Below are positions 23,961-33,301 of a DNA stretch of 64,000 nt, piece after piece (within the stretch, counting starts at the first letter, position 1; each line of letters begins with the position of its first letter). The stretch is from assembly GCA_022711405.1 (NCBI GenBank), contig JAKLFC010000013.1, forward strand, positions 1 through 64,000, given 5' to 3'. The stretch is from Bacteroidota bacterium (lineage in GTDB: Bacteria; Bacteroidota; Bacteroidia; Bacteroidales; JAGONC01). Both the position numbers and the translations under genes were made by a program. The notes under the pieces are model-generated. The model saw only the letters and a program-made list of their open reading frames with translations, made no database searches and was not told the DNA's origin.

Positions 23961-24260
23961 ATGAACGTCAACATTCAATCTGTTCATTTCAAGACTGATC
24001 GCAAGCTGGAAGTGTTTATCAACGACCGGGTTTCGAAGTTGTCGGGGATCTTTGACGGGGTGATTGCCAGTGAGGTGACACTTCGCCTTGACAAGTCGGG
24101 TACACAGGAAAATAAGATCACGGAGATAAGGCTGGTGATACCCGGGAATGATCTTTTTGCCAGGAAGCAGTGCAAAACCTTTGAGGAGGCGACGGATATT
24201 GCTGTGGAGGCGTTGAGAAGACAATTGAGCAGGCACAAGGAAAAGGCGCGTGGAAGATGA
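23961..24260 (+). CDS. hpf: ribosome hibernation promoting factor, short HPF/RaiA family
   Basis: A 99-residue protein: MNVNIQSVHFKTDRKLEVFI, then SKLSGIFDGVIASEVTLRL and a C-terminal basic helix (ALRRQLSRHKEKARGR), the beta-alpha-beta-beta-beta-alpha fold of HPF/YfiA. It binds the 30S decoding site and inactivates ribosomes in stationary phase. An unusually clear Shine-Dalgarno (aaggaggt, 8 bp spacer) precedes the ATG, rare for this phylum. It is 15 bp after xerC, so co-transcribed. Confidence 0.93.
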   Translation: MNVNIQSVHFKTDRKLEVFINDRVSKLSGIFDGVIASEVTLRLDKSGTQENKITEIRLVIPGNDLFARKQCKTFEEATDIAVEALRRQLSRHKEKARGR

Positions 24261-24330
24261 CAGGTCGCATGTGAAACACCAATAAAAATTACGCTTTTCT
24301 TTGTTTGTTAGATGAATTGTTCATAAATTT

Positions 24331-24361
24331 GCAGTCCTTTTTTCGAAGGGCTGCTTTTTTT
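24331..24361 (+). terminator. terminator of xerC-hpf
   Basis: gcagtcc (24331-24337) pairs with gggctgc (24348-24354) with one G-T pair, followed by seven T. A TAAATTTG (24324-24331) with TTG 20 bp upstream touches its 5' edge and could be a promoter, but the hairpin then follows at once. Confidence 0.7.
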
Positions 24362-24375
24362 ATTAATATTATTTG

Positions 24376-24383
24376 TAATTTTG
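24376..24383 (+). promoter_or_regulatory. promoter of the tRNA-tuf operon
   Basis: TAATTTTG, a perfect TAnnTTTG, 20 bp before the first tRNA. The -33 region is only a T-run. It would drive the tRNA cluster and tuf. Confidence 0.55.
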
Positions 24384-24402
24384 CCCGCTAAAATTTTCAT
24401 TA

Positions 24403-24475
24403 GCCGATGTAGCTCAGCTGGTAGAGCAGCTGATTTGTAATCAGCCGGTCGGCGGTCCGAATCCGTCCATCGGCT
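24403..24475 (+). tRNA. tRNA-Thr (TGT)
   Basis: 73 nt cloverleaf: acceptor gccgatg/catcggc, anticodon loop tttgtaa in stem gctga/tcagc giving TGT, T-loop tccgaat. No encoded CCA. Confidence 0.95.
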
Positions 24476-24506
24476 CTAAAAACTCAGTTCTTTGATATCT
24501 TACTTT

Positions 24507-24651
24507 CACACTCACACCCACACCGACACCCACACCCACACCCGCCTCGGGGAGATTCCAGAGCGGTCAAATGGGGCAGACTGTAAATCTGTTGGCGATG
24601 CCTTCGGAGGTTCGAATCCTCCTCTCCCCACACTCACACCCACACCGACAC
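24507..24651 (+). repeat. CACACC simple-sequence spacers around tRNA-Tyr with exact 23-bp repeat
   Basis: An exact 23-mer (cacactcacaccca then caccgacac) occurs at 24507-24529 and 24629-24651, within (cacacc)-rich stretches on both sides of tRNA-Tyr. Low-complexity spacer, probably slippage derived. Confidence 0.75.
24549..24630 (+). tRNA. tRNA-Tyr (GTA)
   Basis: 82 nt with the long variable arm of class II tRNAs; acceptor ggggaga/tctcccc, anticodon loop ctgtaaa in stem caga/tctg giving GTA, T-loop ttcgaat. Confidence 0.95.
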
Positions 24652-24702
24652 TGGCTTCCGCTGACTTGGTCAGCTTCAGCCAGCAAAGCCCACACCTGTC
24701 TC

Positions 24703-24775
24703 GCGGAAATAGCTCATTTGGCAGAGCGACAGCCTTCCAAGCTGTAGGTAGCGGGTTCGAGCCCCGTTTTCCGCT
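24703..24775 (+). tRNA. tRNA-Gly (TCC)
   Basis: 73 nt: acceptor gcggaaa/tttccgc, anticodon loop cttccaa in stem acagc/gctgt giving TCC, T-loop ttcgagc. CCA follows in the DNA (24776-24778). Confidence 0.95.
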
Positions 24776-24784
24776 CCAGGCTAC

Positions 24785-24857
24785 GCCGATGTAGCTCAGT
24801 TGGTAGAGCACGTCCTTGGTAAGGACGGGGTCACGGGTTCAAATCCCGTCATTGGCT
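24785..24857 (+). tRNA. tRNA-Thr (GGT)
   Basis: 73 nt: acceptor gccgatg/cattggc with one G-T pair, anticodon loop ttggtaa in stem gtcc/ggac giving GGT, T-loop ttcaaat. Confidence 0.95.
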
Positions 24858-24909
24858 CAGATCAGGAACAAAACGTAATCATTTAACCAAAATTTAATTA
24901 TTTTCAATC

Positions 24910-26097
24910 ATGGCAAAAGAAAAATTTGCGCGTACCAAGCCTCACGTGAATATTGGAACCATCGGTCACATTGACCATGGCAAGACAACCCTCACCGCTG
25001 CTATTACGCTTAATCTGCAGGATAAGGGACTGGCTGTTTTCAAATCCTTTGATGAAATTGACAATGCCCCGGAAGAAAAGGAAAGAGGGATCACCATCAA
25101 TACAGCTCACGTTGAATACCAAACCGAAACCAGGCACTACGCCCATGTGGACTGCCCGGGCCATGCTGACTATATCAAGAACATGGTAACTGGTGCTGCA
25201 CAAATGGACGGTGCCATCCTGGTGGTTGCAGCTACCGACGGCCCCATGCCCCAGACACGTGAACATATCCTTCTGGCCCGCCAGGTAGGTGTGCCGCGTA
25301 TCGTTGTGTTCATGAGCAAAGTAGATATGGTTGATGATGAAGAGCTGCTTGACCTGGTTGAAATGGAAGTAAGAGACCTGCTTACCTTCTATGAATATGA
25401 CGGGGACAATACTCCCATCATCCGTGGCTCAGCCCTCGGTGCCCTGAACAAAGAACCCAAATGGGTGGAAAAGATATGGGAACTGATGGACGCCTGTGAT
25501 ACATGGGTACCACTGCCGCAGCGTGACAAGGAAAAACCTTTCCTGATGCCCGTTGAGGACGTTTTCTCCATCACCGGACGTGGAACCGTTGCCACGGGAA
25601 GGATTGAAACCGGTATCATCAAGGTGAACGATCCTGTCGAAATCATCGGGATGGGAGCAGAAAAACTCAAATCAGTGGTTACCGGAGTGGAAATGTTCCG
25701 CAAGATCCTTGACGAAGGGGAAGCGGGTGACAACGCCGGTCTGCTGCTCAGAGGTATTGACAAGGACGAGATCCGCCGTGGTATGGTCGTTGCCAAACCC
25801 GGATCGGTTACTCCTCATAAACACTTCATGGGACAGGTTTACGTGCTTAAAAAAGAAGAAGGGGGCCGCCATACGCCATTCCATAACAGATACCGTCCTC
25901 AGTTTTTCTTCAGAACAACTGATGTGACCGGTGAGATCATCATGCCGGAAGGTGTGGAAATGGTTATGCCAGGTGATAACCTCACCATCGAGGTGAAACT
26001 GATCTCTGAGATCGCAATGAGCAAAGGTCTTCGGTTTGCTATCCGCGAAGGTGGCAGAACCGTCGGCGCTGGCCAGGTAACGGAAATCCTTGATTAA
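24910..26097 (+). CDS. tuf: translation elongation factor EF-Tu
   Basis: A 395-residue protein of standard length. G1 GHIDHGKT, G2 [10 protein letters not shown]3 DCPGH, then domains 2 and 3 ([30 protein letters not shown]). It delivers aminoacyl-tRNA to the ribosome. Odd point: the G4 motif reads FMSKVDM, with Ser (codon agc) where NKxD has Asn; that Asn normally contacts the guanine base. Only one base separates agc from aac. Everything else is intact. It follows four tRNA genes and precedes tRNA-Trp and secE, the usual order in this phylum, and ends at a strong hairpin. Confidence 0.98.
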   Translation: MAKEKFARTKPHVNIGTIGHIDHGKTTLTAAITLNLQDKGLAVFKSFDEIDNAPEEKERGITINTAHVEYQTETRHYAHVDCPGHADYIKNMVTGAAQMDGAILVVAATDGPMPQTREHILLARQVGVPRIVVFMSKVDMVDDEELLDLVEMEVRDLLTFYEYDGDNTPIIRGSALGALNKEPKWVEKIWELMDACDTWVPLPQRDKEKPFLMPVEDVFSITGRGTVATGRIETGIIKVNDPVEIIGMGAEKLKSVVTGVEMFRKILDEGEAGDNAGLLLRGIDKDEIRRGMVVAKPGSVTPHKHFMGQVYVLKKEEGGRHTPFHNRYRPQFFFRTTDVTGEIIMPEGVEMVMPGDNLTIEVKLISEIAMSKGLRFAIREGGRTVGAGQVTEILD

Positions 26098-26120
26098 TCT
26101 GGTATCTCACATAGTAAACA

Positions 26121-26160
26121 AAACAGAGTGCTTCCCCGCTGACGGGGAACCACTCTGTTT
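26121..26160 (+). terminator. hairpin after tuf
   Basis: aaacagagtg (26121-26130) pairs with cactctgttt (26151-26160), with inner ttcccc/ggggaa. Only a TTT ends the stem, so it may terminate partly or act as an RNA-processing site before tRNA-Trp. Confidence 0.75.
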
Positions 26161-26174
26161 AATGGTTCACATGA

Positions 26175-26247
26175 ACGGGTGTAGCTCAATTGGCAGAGTA
26201 GTGGTCTCCAAAACCATTGGCTGTAGGTTCGAGTCCTACCACCCGTG
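26175..26247 (+). tRNA. tRNA-Trp (CCA)
   Basis: 73 nt: acceptor acgggtg/cacccgt, anticodon loop ctccaaa giving CCA, T-loop ttcgagt, discriminator G. It precedes secE by 17 bp, as in most Bacteroidota. Confidence 0.95.
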
Positions 26248-26264
26248 CAAATAAATCAGAAAAG

Positions 26265-26462
26265 ATGGCACGGTTAAAAATAAAAGAATACATTAAGGAA
26301 AGCTATGATGAACTGATGCATAAGGTTTCCTGGCCTACCTATAAGGAACTTCAGGGTAGTGCCCTGGTCGTATTCGTCGCTTCCCTCATTATTGCTTTGG
26401 TCGTGTTTTTAATGGATGTATCCTTTGAAAACATCCTCAAACAGTTTTATAAGCTCTTTTAA
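26265..26462 (+). CDS. secE: preprotein translocase subunit SecE
   Basis: The ATG at 26265 gives MARLKIKEYIKESYDELMHK; the longer frame from 26217 runs through tRNA-Trp and is not the start. 65 residues: amphipathic helix with VSWPTYKEL, then one transmembrane helix (GSALVVFVASLIIALVVFLM). SecE clamps SecY in the membrane channel. Followed by nusG, as is nearly universal. Confidence 0.95.
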   Translation: MARLKIKEYIKESYDELMHKVSWPTYKELQGSALVVFVASLIIALVVFLMDVSFENILKQFYKLF

Positions 26463-26514
26463 TCCTTTGCCACCATCAATCTAGCCGCCATTTATTCAAC
26501 ACCAGGGAATCTCT

Positions 26515-27060
26515 ATGAGTGAACAGGAAAAAAAATGGTATGTGATCAGGGCAATCAGCGGTAATGAGAAAAAGGTGAAGCAATACATCGAAAGTGAAAT
26601 TAACCGGCTGAAGCTGCAGGACTACATATCTCAGGTCTTAATCCCGACTGAAAAGGTTTACCAGGTACGAAAAGGTAAAAAAATCAGCAAGGAGAGAAAC
26701 TATTTCCCGGGTTATGTGCTGGTGGAAGCGGCCCTGGTGGGTGAAGTTCCCCATATCCTGCGCAACGTACCCGGTGTGCTGGGATTCCTGGGAACAAAAG
26801 GAGAACCACATCCTCTCCGCCCTGCCGAGGTGAAACGAATCCTCGGGAAAGTAGACGAACTGTCGGAGATGGGAGAGGAGATGAGCGTGCCGTTCATCGT
26901 GGGGGAAAGTGTAACTGTGATCGATGGACCTTTTAACAGCTTTAGCGGCATCATAGAAGAGATCAACGAAGAGAAGAAAAAGCTCAAGGTAATGGTCAAG
27001 ATCTTCGGACGAAAAACTCCCCTGGAGTTGGGATTTATGCAAGTGGAAAAAGAACAGTAA
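26515..27060 (+). CDS. nusG: transcription termination/antitermination factor NusG
   Basis: A 181-residue protein: NGN domain ([39 protein letters not shown]) and C-terminal KOW domain ([20 protein letters not shown]). It binds RNA polymerase and couples it to Rho or the ribosome. Standard length and place between secE and rplK. Confidence 0.97.
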   Translation: MSEQEKKWYVIRAISGNEKKVKQYIESEINRLKLQDYISQVLIPTEKVYQVRKGKKISKERNYFPGYVLVEAALVGEVPHILRNVPGVLGFLGTKGEPHPLRPAEVKRILGKVDELSEMGEEMSVPFIVGESVTVIDGPFNSFSGIIEEINEEKKKLKVMVKIFGRKTPLELGFMQVEKEQ

Positions 27061-27082
27061 TCTAATTTTTGTATCAGGTACT

Positions 27083-27532
27083 ATGGCAAAAGAAGTCAGC
27101 GGAATCATTAAGCTCCAGATCAAAGGAGGCGCAGCAAATCCTTCACCTCCCGTCGGACCGGCATTGGGTTCCAAAGGAGTGAATATCATGGAGTTTTGCA
27201 AGCAGTTCAATGCGCGTACACAGGATAAGGCAGGGAAACTGCTGCCCGTCGTAATCACGGTATTCAGGGATAAATCGTTCAGCTTCATTGTAAAATCACC
27301 ACCTGTGGCTGTGCAGTTGATGGAGGCAACCAAGACCCAGAAGGGTTCTGCCGAACCCAACAGAAATAAAGTGGCGTCGGTGACCTGGGATCAGATCAAA
27401 ACGATCGCTGAAGATAAAATGGCCGACCTGAACGCCTTCACGATCGAGTCTGCCATGAAAATGGTGGCAGGATCGGCCAGGAGCATGGGCATTGAAGTCA
27501 AGGGCACACCCCCGCTGGCCATGAATGAATAG
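27083..27532 (+). CDS. rplK: 50S ribosomal protein L11
   Basis: 149 residues: [20 protein letters not shown] (the Pro-rich N-terminal motif), C-terminal rRNA-binding domain with [13 protein letters not shown]11 forms the GTPase-associated center with L10 and L7/L12. Operon with rplA. Confidence 0.97.
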   Translation: MAKEVSGIIKLQIKGGAANPSPPVGPALGSKGVNIMEFCKQFNARTQDKAGKLLPVVITVFRDKSFSFIVKSPPVAVQLMEATKTQKGSAEPNRNKVASVTWDQIKTIAEDKMADLNAFTIESAMKMVAGSARSMGIEVKGTPPLAMNE

Positions 27533-27561
27533 GTGCAGGATAATGAAATATTTTACAGGTA

Positions 27562-28257
27562 ATGGCACAAATAACTAAGAACCAAAAGACCGCACTGGGA
27601 AAGTACGACAGAAGAGTTGCCTTTCCTCTCCAGGATGCAGCAAAGGTGATCAAGGATATCACTACCACCAAGTTCGAGGCTTCCGTCGATATGGACGTCC
27701 GCCTGGGCGTTGATCCAAGAAAAGCCAATCAAATGGTGCGTGGAACCGTAACCCTGCCGCATGGTACAGGGAAAACCAAACGGGTACTGGTGCTTTGTAC
27801 ACCCGACAAAGAGGATGAAGCCAAAGAAGCCGGCGCAGATTATATCGGCCTGGATGACTTTATTAAAAAGATCGAAGGCGGATGGACCGACATTGATGTT
27901 GTCATCACGATGCCCACGGTGATGGCCAAGGTGGGTAAGCTGGGCAAGATACTGGGACCCAGGGGCCTTATGCCCAATCCCAAGTCCGGCACAGTGACCA
28001 TGGACATAGGCAGGGCAGTCACGGAAGTCAAAGCCGGAAAGATCGACTTTAAAGTGGATAAATACGGGATCATCCATGCAGCGATCGGCAAAGTGACCTT
28101 TACCGATGAGATGCTGGCCGACAACGCACGCGAACTGATACAGACCATCGTGAAACTTAAACCAGCTTCCGCCAAGGGAACATATATCAGGAGCATTTAT
28201 ATGTCAAGCACCATGAGTCCCGGCGTGAAAGTGGACCAGAAATCCGTAACGATGTAA
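27562..28257 (+). CDS. rplA: 50S ribosomal protein L1
   Basis: 231 residues; contains [20 protein letters not shown] and [16 protein letters not shown], signature L1 regions. L1 forms the mobile stalk that handles E-site tRNA, and in many bacteria represses the L11-L1 operon; a leader site here is not evident. Confidence 0.97.
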   Translation: MAQITKNQKTALGKYDRRVAFPLQDAAKVIKDITTTKFEASVDMDVRLGVDPRKANQMVRGTVTLPHGTGKTKRVLVLCTPDKEDEAKEAGADYIGLDDFIKKIEGGWTDIDVVITMPTVMAKVGKLGKILGPRGLMPNPKSGTVTMDIGRAVTEVKAGKIDFKVDKYGIIHAAIGKVTFTDEMLADNARELIQTIVKLKPASAKGTYIRSIYMSSTMSPGVKVDQKSVTM

Positions 28258-28295
28258 TCCCGTATGGGGTGAGAAAAGAAAAGGAAACCGAAATC

Positions 28296-28814
28296 ATGAC
28301 AACTGCAGAGAAAAACCAACTGATTGATGTGCTGGCCGAACAGCTGAGGGTGAACAATACCATCTACCTTGCGGATATCTCCGACCTGAATTCAGTAAAG
28401 ACCTCAGACCTGAGGAGACTGTGTTTCAGGCGGAATGTCAGGCTGATGGTCGTGAAGAATACACTGCTCAAAAAAGCCATGGAAAAAGTGGATAAAGATT
28501 TCAGCGGGCTTTATCCTGTTCTTAAGGGATCCACTTCGCTGATGATCGCAGAGGCAGGTAATGTACCGGCCAGGCTGATCAGGGAATTCAGAAGCACCAG
28601 CGACCGGCCTCTATTGAAAGGAGCATTCATCGATGAGATGATCTTCATCGGCGATGATCAGCTCGAATTCCTGGAGGCTCTCAAGACTAAGAATGAGATG
28701 ATCGGTGATTTGATCCTTTTGCTGCAATCGCCGGCACGCAACGTGATCAGTGCACTGCAATCCCCTTCGCGCAAACTGGCAGGCATCCTCAAGACCCTGT
28801 CGGAAAAAGAATAA
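28296..28814 (+). CDS. rplJ: 50S ribosomal protein L10
   Basis: I choose the ATG at 28296 (MTTAEKNQLIDVLAEQLRVN), with aaggaaacc as a weak ribosome site; a GTG at 28269 is also in frame. 172 residues: N-terminal rRNA-binding domain (LRRLCFRRNVRLMVVKNTLL) and C-terminal helix that binds L7/L12 dimers (ARNVISALQSPSRKLAGILK). Confidence 0.95.
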   Translation: MTTAEKNQLIDVLAEQLRVNNTIYLADISDLNSVKTSDLRRLCFRRNVRLMVVKNTLLKKAMEKVDKDFSGLYPVLKGSTSLMIAEAGNVPARLIREFRSTSDRPLLKGAFIDEMIFIGDDQLEFLEALKTKNEMIGDLILLLQSPARNVISALQSPSRKLAGILKTLSEKE

Positions 28815-28883
28815 GGAATATCCTAGCAATAGTATACTGTTACGCCAAATTAAAAAGTTTAGGAACAATTAAAATTGAACAAA

Positions 28884-29270
28884 ATGGCAGATTTAAAAGT
28901 GTTTGCAGAGCAATTGGTGAACCTGACCGTCAAAGAGGTCAACGAACTGGCGCAGATCCTCAAGGGGCAATATGGCATTGAGCCAGCTGCTGCAGCCGCC
29001 GTAATGGCCGCTCCAGGAGCCGCTGCCGCCGTTGCCGCCGGACCTGTTGAAGAAGAAAAGACCAGCTTTGATGTAGTGATCAAGCATCCGGGTCAGTCCA
29101 AACTGGCAGTGGTGAAACTGGTGAAAGAACTGACCAGTCTTGGACTAAAAGAAGCCAAGGAATTGGTGGATGCCGCTCCCAAAGCGATCAAGGAAGGCGT
29201 CACCAGGGATGAAGCCGAGGCCCTCAAAAAACAATTGGAAGAGGCCGGAGCTGAGGTTGAAATTAAGTAG
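28884..29270 (+). CDS. rplL: 50S ribosomal protein L7/L12
   Basis: The ATG at 28884 gives [20 protein letters not shown]; the upstream TTG at 28875 is less likely. 128 residues: N-terminal dimer domain, Ala-rich hinge (about 41-60) and C-terminal domain with [20 protein letters not shown], which recruits translation factors. Confidence 0.97.
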   Translation: MADLKVFAEQLVNLTVKEVNELAQILKGQYGIEPAAAAAVMAAPGAAAAVAAGPVEEEKTSFDVVIKHPGQSKLAVVKLVKELTSLGLKEAKELVDAAPKAIKEGVTRDEAEALKKQLEEAGAEVEIK

Positions 29271-29294
29271 GACAATATATACTGTTACCATAAT

Positions 29295-29338
29295 GGAGAA
29301 ATAGGCCTCTTCCCGTTTGAGGAAGGGTCTATCTCTCC
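29295..29338 (+). promoter_or_regulatory. rplL-rpoB intergenic hairpin, probable attenuator
   Basis: ggagaaatagg-cctcttcc (from 29295) pairs imperfectly with ggaagg-gtctatctctcc (to 29338), with loop around cgtttga. It sits between rplL and rpoB, where many bacteria have a partial terminator lowering polymerase expression. No T-run follows directly, so partial termination or RNA processing is equally possible. Confidence 0.55.
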
Positions 29339-29413
29339 GGTTTACACATGATATTTTTTCCACATAATTTATTAACCTCATCCTGTGAAGAACAGGTTTA
29401 AAATTATATAACC

Positions 29414-32400
29414 TTGGTCTCAGAAAACATCCAACGAGTCAATTTTGGCACAGCAAGACTCAGAGCAGAGTACCCCGATTTTCTTGACGTTCAGCTAAAG
29501 TCCTTCAGGGACTTTTTCCAGCTGGAGACCAATCCGGAGGACCGGGCCGGCGAAGGCCTGTACCAGGTATTTGCCGAGAATTTTCCCATCACGGATGCCC
29601 GGAATAATTTTGTTCTGGAATTCCTTGATTACTTTATCGATCCCCCACGTTACTCCATTGATGAGTGCATCGAAAGGGGGCTTACCTACAGTGTGCCGCT
29701 GAAGGCAAAACTGAAGCTGTACTGTACCGATCCTGAGCATGAAGACTTTGAAACGATCATCCAGGATGTGTACCTGGGAATGATCCCTTACATGACCCCC
29801 AAGGGTACATTCATCATCAACGGGGCAGAACGGGTGGTGGTATCACAGCTTCACCGCTCCCCAGGAGTGTTCTTCGGGACCAGCTTCCATGCCAACGGAC
29901 AGCAGTTGTTCTCAGCCAGGATCATCCCGTTCAAGGGTTCGTGGATGGAGTTCACCACCGATATCAACAACGTGATGTACGCCTACATCGACCGTAAGAA
30001 GAAGCTGCCGGTGACCACGCTGCTGAGAGCCATCGGGTATGAGTCGGATAAGGACATCCTGGAGATCTTTGACCTGGCGCAGGAAATCAAGGTCAGCCGG
30101 TCGGCCCTGAAGAAGTACATCGGCCGCAGGCTTGCCGCAAGGGTTGTCAGGGCATGGATCGAGGATTTTGTGGATGAGGACACCGGGGAAGTGGTTTCCA
30201 TCGAACGGACGGAAGTGATCATCGAAAGGGAAACCGTGCTGGAAAACAAGCACGTCGATCAGATCATTGACGCAGGGATCAAGACCATCCTTCTTCATAA
30301 AGAAGAAGGGGACTCCATTGATTTTTCGATCATTTTCAACACCCTGCAGAAAGATACCGCCAACTCTGAGAAAGAAGCGGTGGAATTCATCTACAGGCAA
30401 TTACGCAACGCAGAACCTCCCGATGAGGAGACAGCCCGCGGTATCATCGACAAACTGTTCTTCAGCGATAAGCGATACGACCTTGGGGATGTGGGACGAT
30501 ACAGGATCAACAAAAAGCTCAAGCTCGACACTCCCCTGGAAGTAAAAGTGCTGACCAAGGAGGATATCATTTCCATCATCAAGTACCTGATCGAGTTGGC
30601 CAATTCCAAGACGGAAGTCGATGATATTGACCACCTTAGCAATCGTCGTGTGAGAACCGTCGGCGAACAGCTGTATAATCAGTTCGGTGTTGGGCTGGCC
30701 AGGATGGCAAGAACCATCCGTGAGCGGATGAATGTAAGGGACAATGAAGTGTTCACTCCCACGGACCTGATCAATGCCAAGACACTCTCTTCCGTCATCA
30801 ATTCGTTTTTTGGCACTAACCAGCTTTCACAGTTCATGGATCAGACCAATCCTCTTTCGGAGCTGACCCATAAACGAAGGGTGTCGGCCCTGGGTCCGGG
30901 AGGTCTTTCCAGGGACCGTGCAGGTTTCGAGGTTCGTGACGTACATTATACCCATTACGGGCGTCTGTGCACGATCGAAACTCCGGAAGGACCGAACATC
31001 GGCCTGATCTCCTCCCTGTGCGTGTACGCCAAGATCAATCACCTTGGATTCATCGAAACACCCTATCGCAGGGTGGTCAGCGGGAAGGTTGCCATTGACG
31101 AGCCACCGGTGTACCTGAGTGCAGAGGAAGAGGAAAGCATCAACATCGCACATGCCAGTGCCCCGCTGAATGCGGACGGCACCTTCAGCCAGGAAAAAAT
31201 CAAGGCACGCTACCTGGCTGACTATCCATACATTGACAATCAGAAGGTGGGTATGATCGATGTGGCCACCAACCAGATCGCTTCCATCGCCGCCTCCCTG
31301 ATCCCGTTCCTGGAACATGACGATGCCAACAGGGCCCTGATGGGATCCAACATGATGCGGCAGGCTGTCCCATTGCTCAACCCGGAAGTGGTCCTTGTGG
31401 GTACAGGCATCGAGGAGCAGGTTGCACGCGACAGCCGGACGCTCATCCACGCCGAAGGGGATGGAGTGGTTGAATACGTGGACGCCAGGGAGATCCTGAT
31501 CCGGTACAACCGCGCCGAGGAAGACCGCCTGACCAGCTTCGATGATGATATCAAACGGTATCAGATGATGAAGTTCACACGTACCAACCAGAACACATGC
31601 GTCAACCTCAGACCCATCGTCAGCAAAGGCGACAAGGTCGTCAGGGGGCAGGTACTGTGCGAGGGATATGCCACAAAAAATGGTGAGCTGGCCCTTGGCC
31701 GTAACCTGATGGTCGCTTTCATGCCCTGGAAGGGATATAATTTTGAGGATGCCATCGTGGTTTCCGAACGCATCGTTAAGGAGGATATTTTTACCTCTGT
31801 CCATATCGAAGAATTCACCCTGGAAGTCAGGGATACAAAGCGCGGGATTGAGGAACTTACCAACGATATACCGAATGTCAGCTCCGAAGCAACCAAGGAC
31901 CTGGATGAGAATGGTCTGATCCGGATCGGTGCAGAAGTAAAAGAAGGAGACATCCTCATCGGCAAGATCACTCCCAAGGGGGAAAGCGATCCCACTCCGG
32001 AGGAAAAGCTCCTCAGGGCCATCTTCGGTGACAAGGCGGGCGACGTGAAAGATGCCTCCCTCAAGGCACCTCCCTCCATGCAGGGAGTCGTGGTCGAGAA
32101 GAAACTGTTCTCACGGGTGATCAAAGACCGTAAGACACGTACCAAAGAGAAAGATGACCTGGTAAAGCTGGAAAAGGACTTCAAAAAAGATTCCGATGCG
32201 CTGAAAGCCAAGCTGCTCGACAAGCTTACCCTGCTGCTCAGCGGCAAACAGTCGAACGGGGTTTTCAATAAGTTCAAGGAGGAAATCATTCCCAAAAAGG
32301 CTAAGTTCACCCAGAAAGTGCTTTCTGACATCGATTACTCCACCATCAATCCCAACAAGTGGACCACCGAAAAGGAAACGAACGACCTGGTAAAACGTCT

Positions 32401-33220
32401 TCTGAACAACTACAATATTCATTACCGCGAAGTACTGGGCCGGTTCAACCGGATGAAGTTCGTTGCCACCGTTGGCGATGAACTGCCCAACGGGATCGTC
32501 CAGATGGCCAAGGTATATGTTGCCAAAAAGAGAAAACTGAAGGTAGGCGATAAGATGGCGGGACGGCACGGTAACAAAGGCATCGTGGCAAAGATCGTCA
32601 GGGAAGAGGATATGCCCTTTCTGGAAGACGGAACCCCTGTGGATATCGTGCTGAATCCTCTGGGCGTACCTTCCCGTATGAACCTCGGCCAGATCTACGA
32701 AACCGTACTTGGATGGGCAGGCCACAAGCTTGGTAAGCATTTCTCAACACCTATCTTTGACGGTGCTTCCATTGATCAGATCAACAGCTATATGAAGGAA
32801 GCCAACCTCCCTGAAAACGGCAGGGTATATCTTTATGACGGCGGAACCGGAGAACGGTTCAAACAGCCCGCCACCGTAGGCTATATCTACATGCTGAAGC
32901 TGCACCATATGGTCGACGACAAGATGCATTCGCGTTCCATCGGACCTTACTCACTGATCACACAACAGCCTCTCGGTGGAAAAGCACAGTTTGGCGGTCA
33001 GCGGTTCGGTGAAATGGAGGTATGGGCACTGGAAGCTTTCGGTGCTTCGAACATCCTGCAGGAGATCCTTACGGTAAAGTCAGACGATGTCCAGGGCCGT
33101 GCCCGCGCTTACGAAGCGATTGTAAAAGGAGAGAACATGCCAAGACCAGGTGTCCCGGAATCCTTCAACGTGTTGGTCCATGAGCTCAGAGGACTTGGTC
33201 TGAACGTTACCTTTGAATAA
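29414..33220 (+). CDS. rpoB: RNA polymerase beta subunit
   Basis: 1268 residues. The start appears to be TTG at 29414 ([11 protein letters not shown] after the initiator): an in-frame TAA at 29399-29401 leaves no upstream ATG and the next residues align with family N-termini. The rifampicin pocket reads [20 protein letters not shown], wild type by eye. Other signatures: [45 protein letters not shown] and the C-terminal shelf. A lineage-type insertion rich in Lys/Asp lies near residues 900-970. It forms the catalytic core with rpoC, 81 bp downstream. Confidence 0.97.
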   Translation: MVSENIQRVNFGTARLRAEYPDFLDVQLKSFRDFFQLETNPEDRAGEGLYQVFAENFPITDARNNFVLEFLDYFIDPPRYSIDECIERGLTYSVPLKAKLKLYCTDPEHEDFETIIQDVYLGMIPYMTPKGTFIINGAERVVVSQLHRSPGVFFGTSFHANGQQLFSARIIPFKGSWMEFTTDINNVMYAYIDRKKKLPVTTLLRAIGYESDKDILEIFDLAQEIKVSRSALKKYIGRRLAARVVRAWIEDFVDEDTGEVVSIERTEVIIERETVLENKHVDQIIDAGIKTILLHKEEGDSIDFSIIFNTLQKDTANSEKEAVEFIYRQLRNAEPPDEETARGIIDKLFFSDKRYDLGDVGRYRINKKLKLDTPLEVKVLTKEDIISIIKYLIELANSKTEVDDIDHLSNRRVRTVGEQLYNQFGVGLARMARTIRERMNVRDNEVFTPTDLINAKTLSSVINSFFGTNQLSQFMDQTNPLSELTHKRRVSALGPGGLSRDRAGFEVRDVHYTHYGRLCTIETPEGPNIGLISSLCVYAKINHLGFIETPYRRVVSGKVAIDEPPVYLSAEEEESINIAHASAPLNADGTFSQEKIKARYLADYPYIDNQKVGMIDVATNQIASIAASLIPFLEHDDANRALMGSNMMRQAVPLLNPEVVLVGTGIEEQVARDSRTLIHAEGDGVVEYVDAREILIRYNRAEEDRLTSFDDDIKRYQMMKFTRTNQNTCVNLRPIVSKGDKVVRGQVLCEGYATKNGELALGRNLMVAFMPWKGYNFEDAIVVSERIVKEDIFTSVHIEEFTLEVRDTKRGIEELTNDIPNVSSEATKDLDENGLIRIGAEVKEGDILIGKITPKGESDPTPEEKLLRAIFGDKAGDVKDASLKAPPSMQGVVVEKKLFSRVIKDRKTRTKEKDDLVKLEKDFKKDSDALKAKLLDKLTLLLSGKQSNGVFNKFKEEIIPKKAKFTQKVLSDIDYSTINPNKWTTEKETNDLVKRLLNNYNIHYREVLGRFNRMKFVATVGDELPNGIVQMAKVYVAKKRKLKVGDKMAGRHGNKGIVAKIVREEDMPFLEDGTPVDIVLNPLGVPSRMNLGQIYETVLGWAGHKLGKHFSTPIFDGASIDQINSYMKEANLPENGRVYLYDGGTGERFKQPATVGYIYMLKLHHMVDDKMHSRSIGPYSLITQQPLGGKAQFGGQRFGEMEVWALEAFGASNILQEILTVKSDDVQGRARAYEAIVKGENMPRPGVPESFNVLVHELRGLGLNVTFE

Positions 33221-33238
33221 CACCTTTAACCTATAGTG

Positions 33239-33284
33239 CAGGGTGAAATACCCTGATCTTCGTTCTTGTTGTCATTTATTTTTG
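33239..33284 (+). promoter_or_regulatory. rpoB-rpoC spacer: small hairpin and weak promoter-like element
   Basis: cagggt/accctg hairpin at 33239-33255 and TATTTTTG (33277-33284), a TAnnTTTG match 18 bp before the rpoC ATG, without a clear TTG at the right distance. A minor internal promoter is possible. Confidence 0.3.
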
Positions 33285-33301
33285 CAAATCCATAAAATCA
33301 A

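Noticed and set aside
24492..24811. Frames on both strands across the tRNA cluster
   Set aside because: They are translations through tRNA genes and simple repeats.
30827..31804. Long minus-strand frames opposite rpoB and rpoC
   Set aside because: They are antisense shadows of strongly conserved genes with no recognisable protein content.
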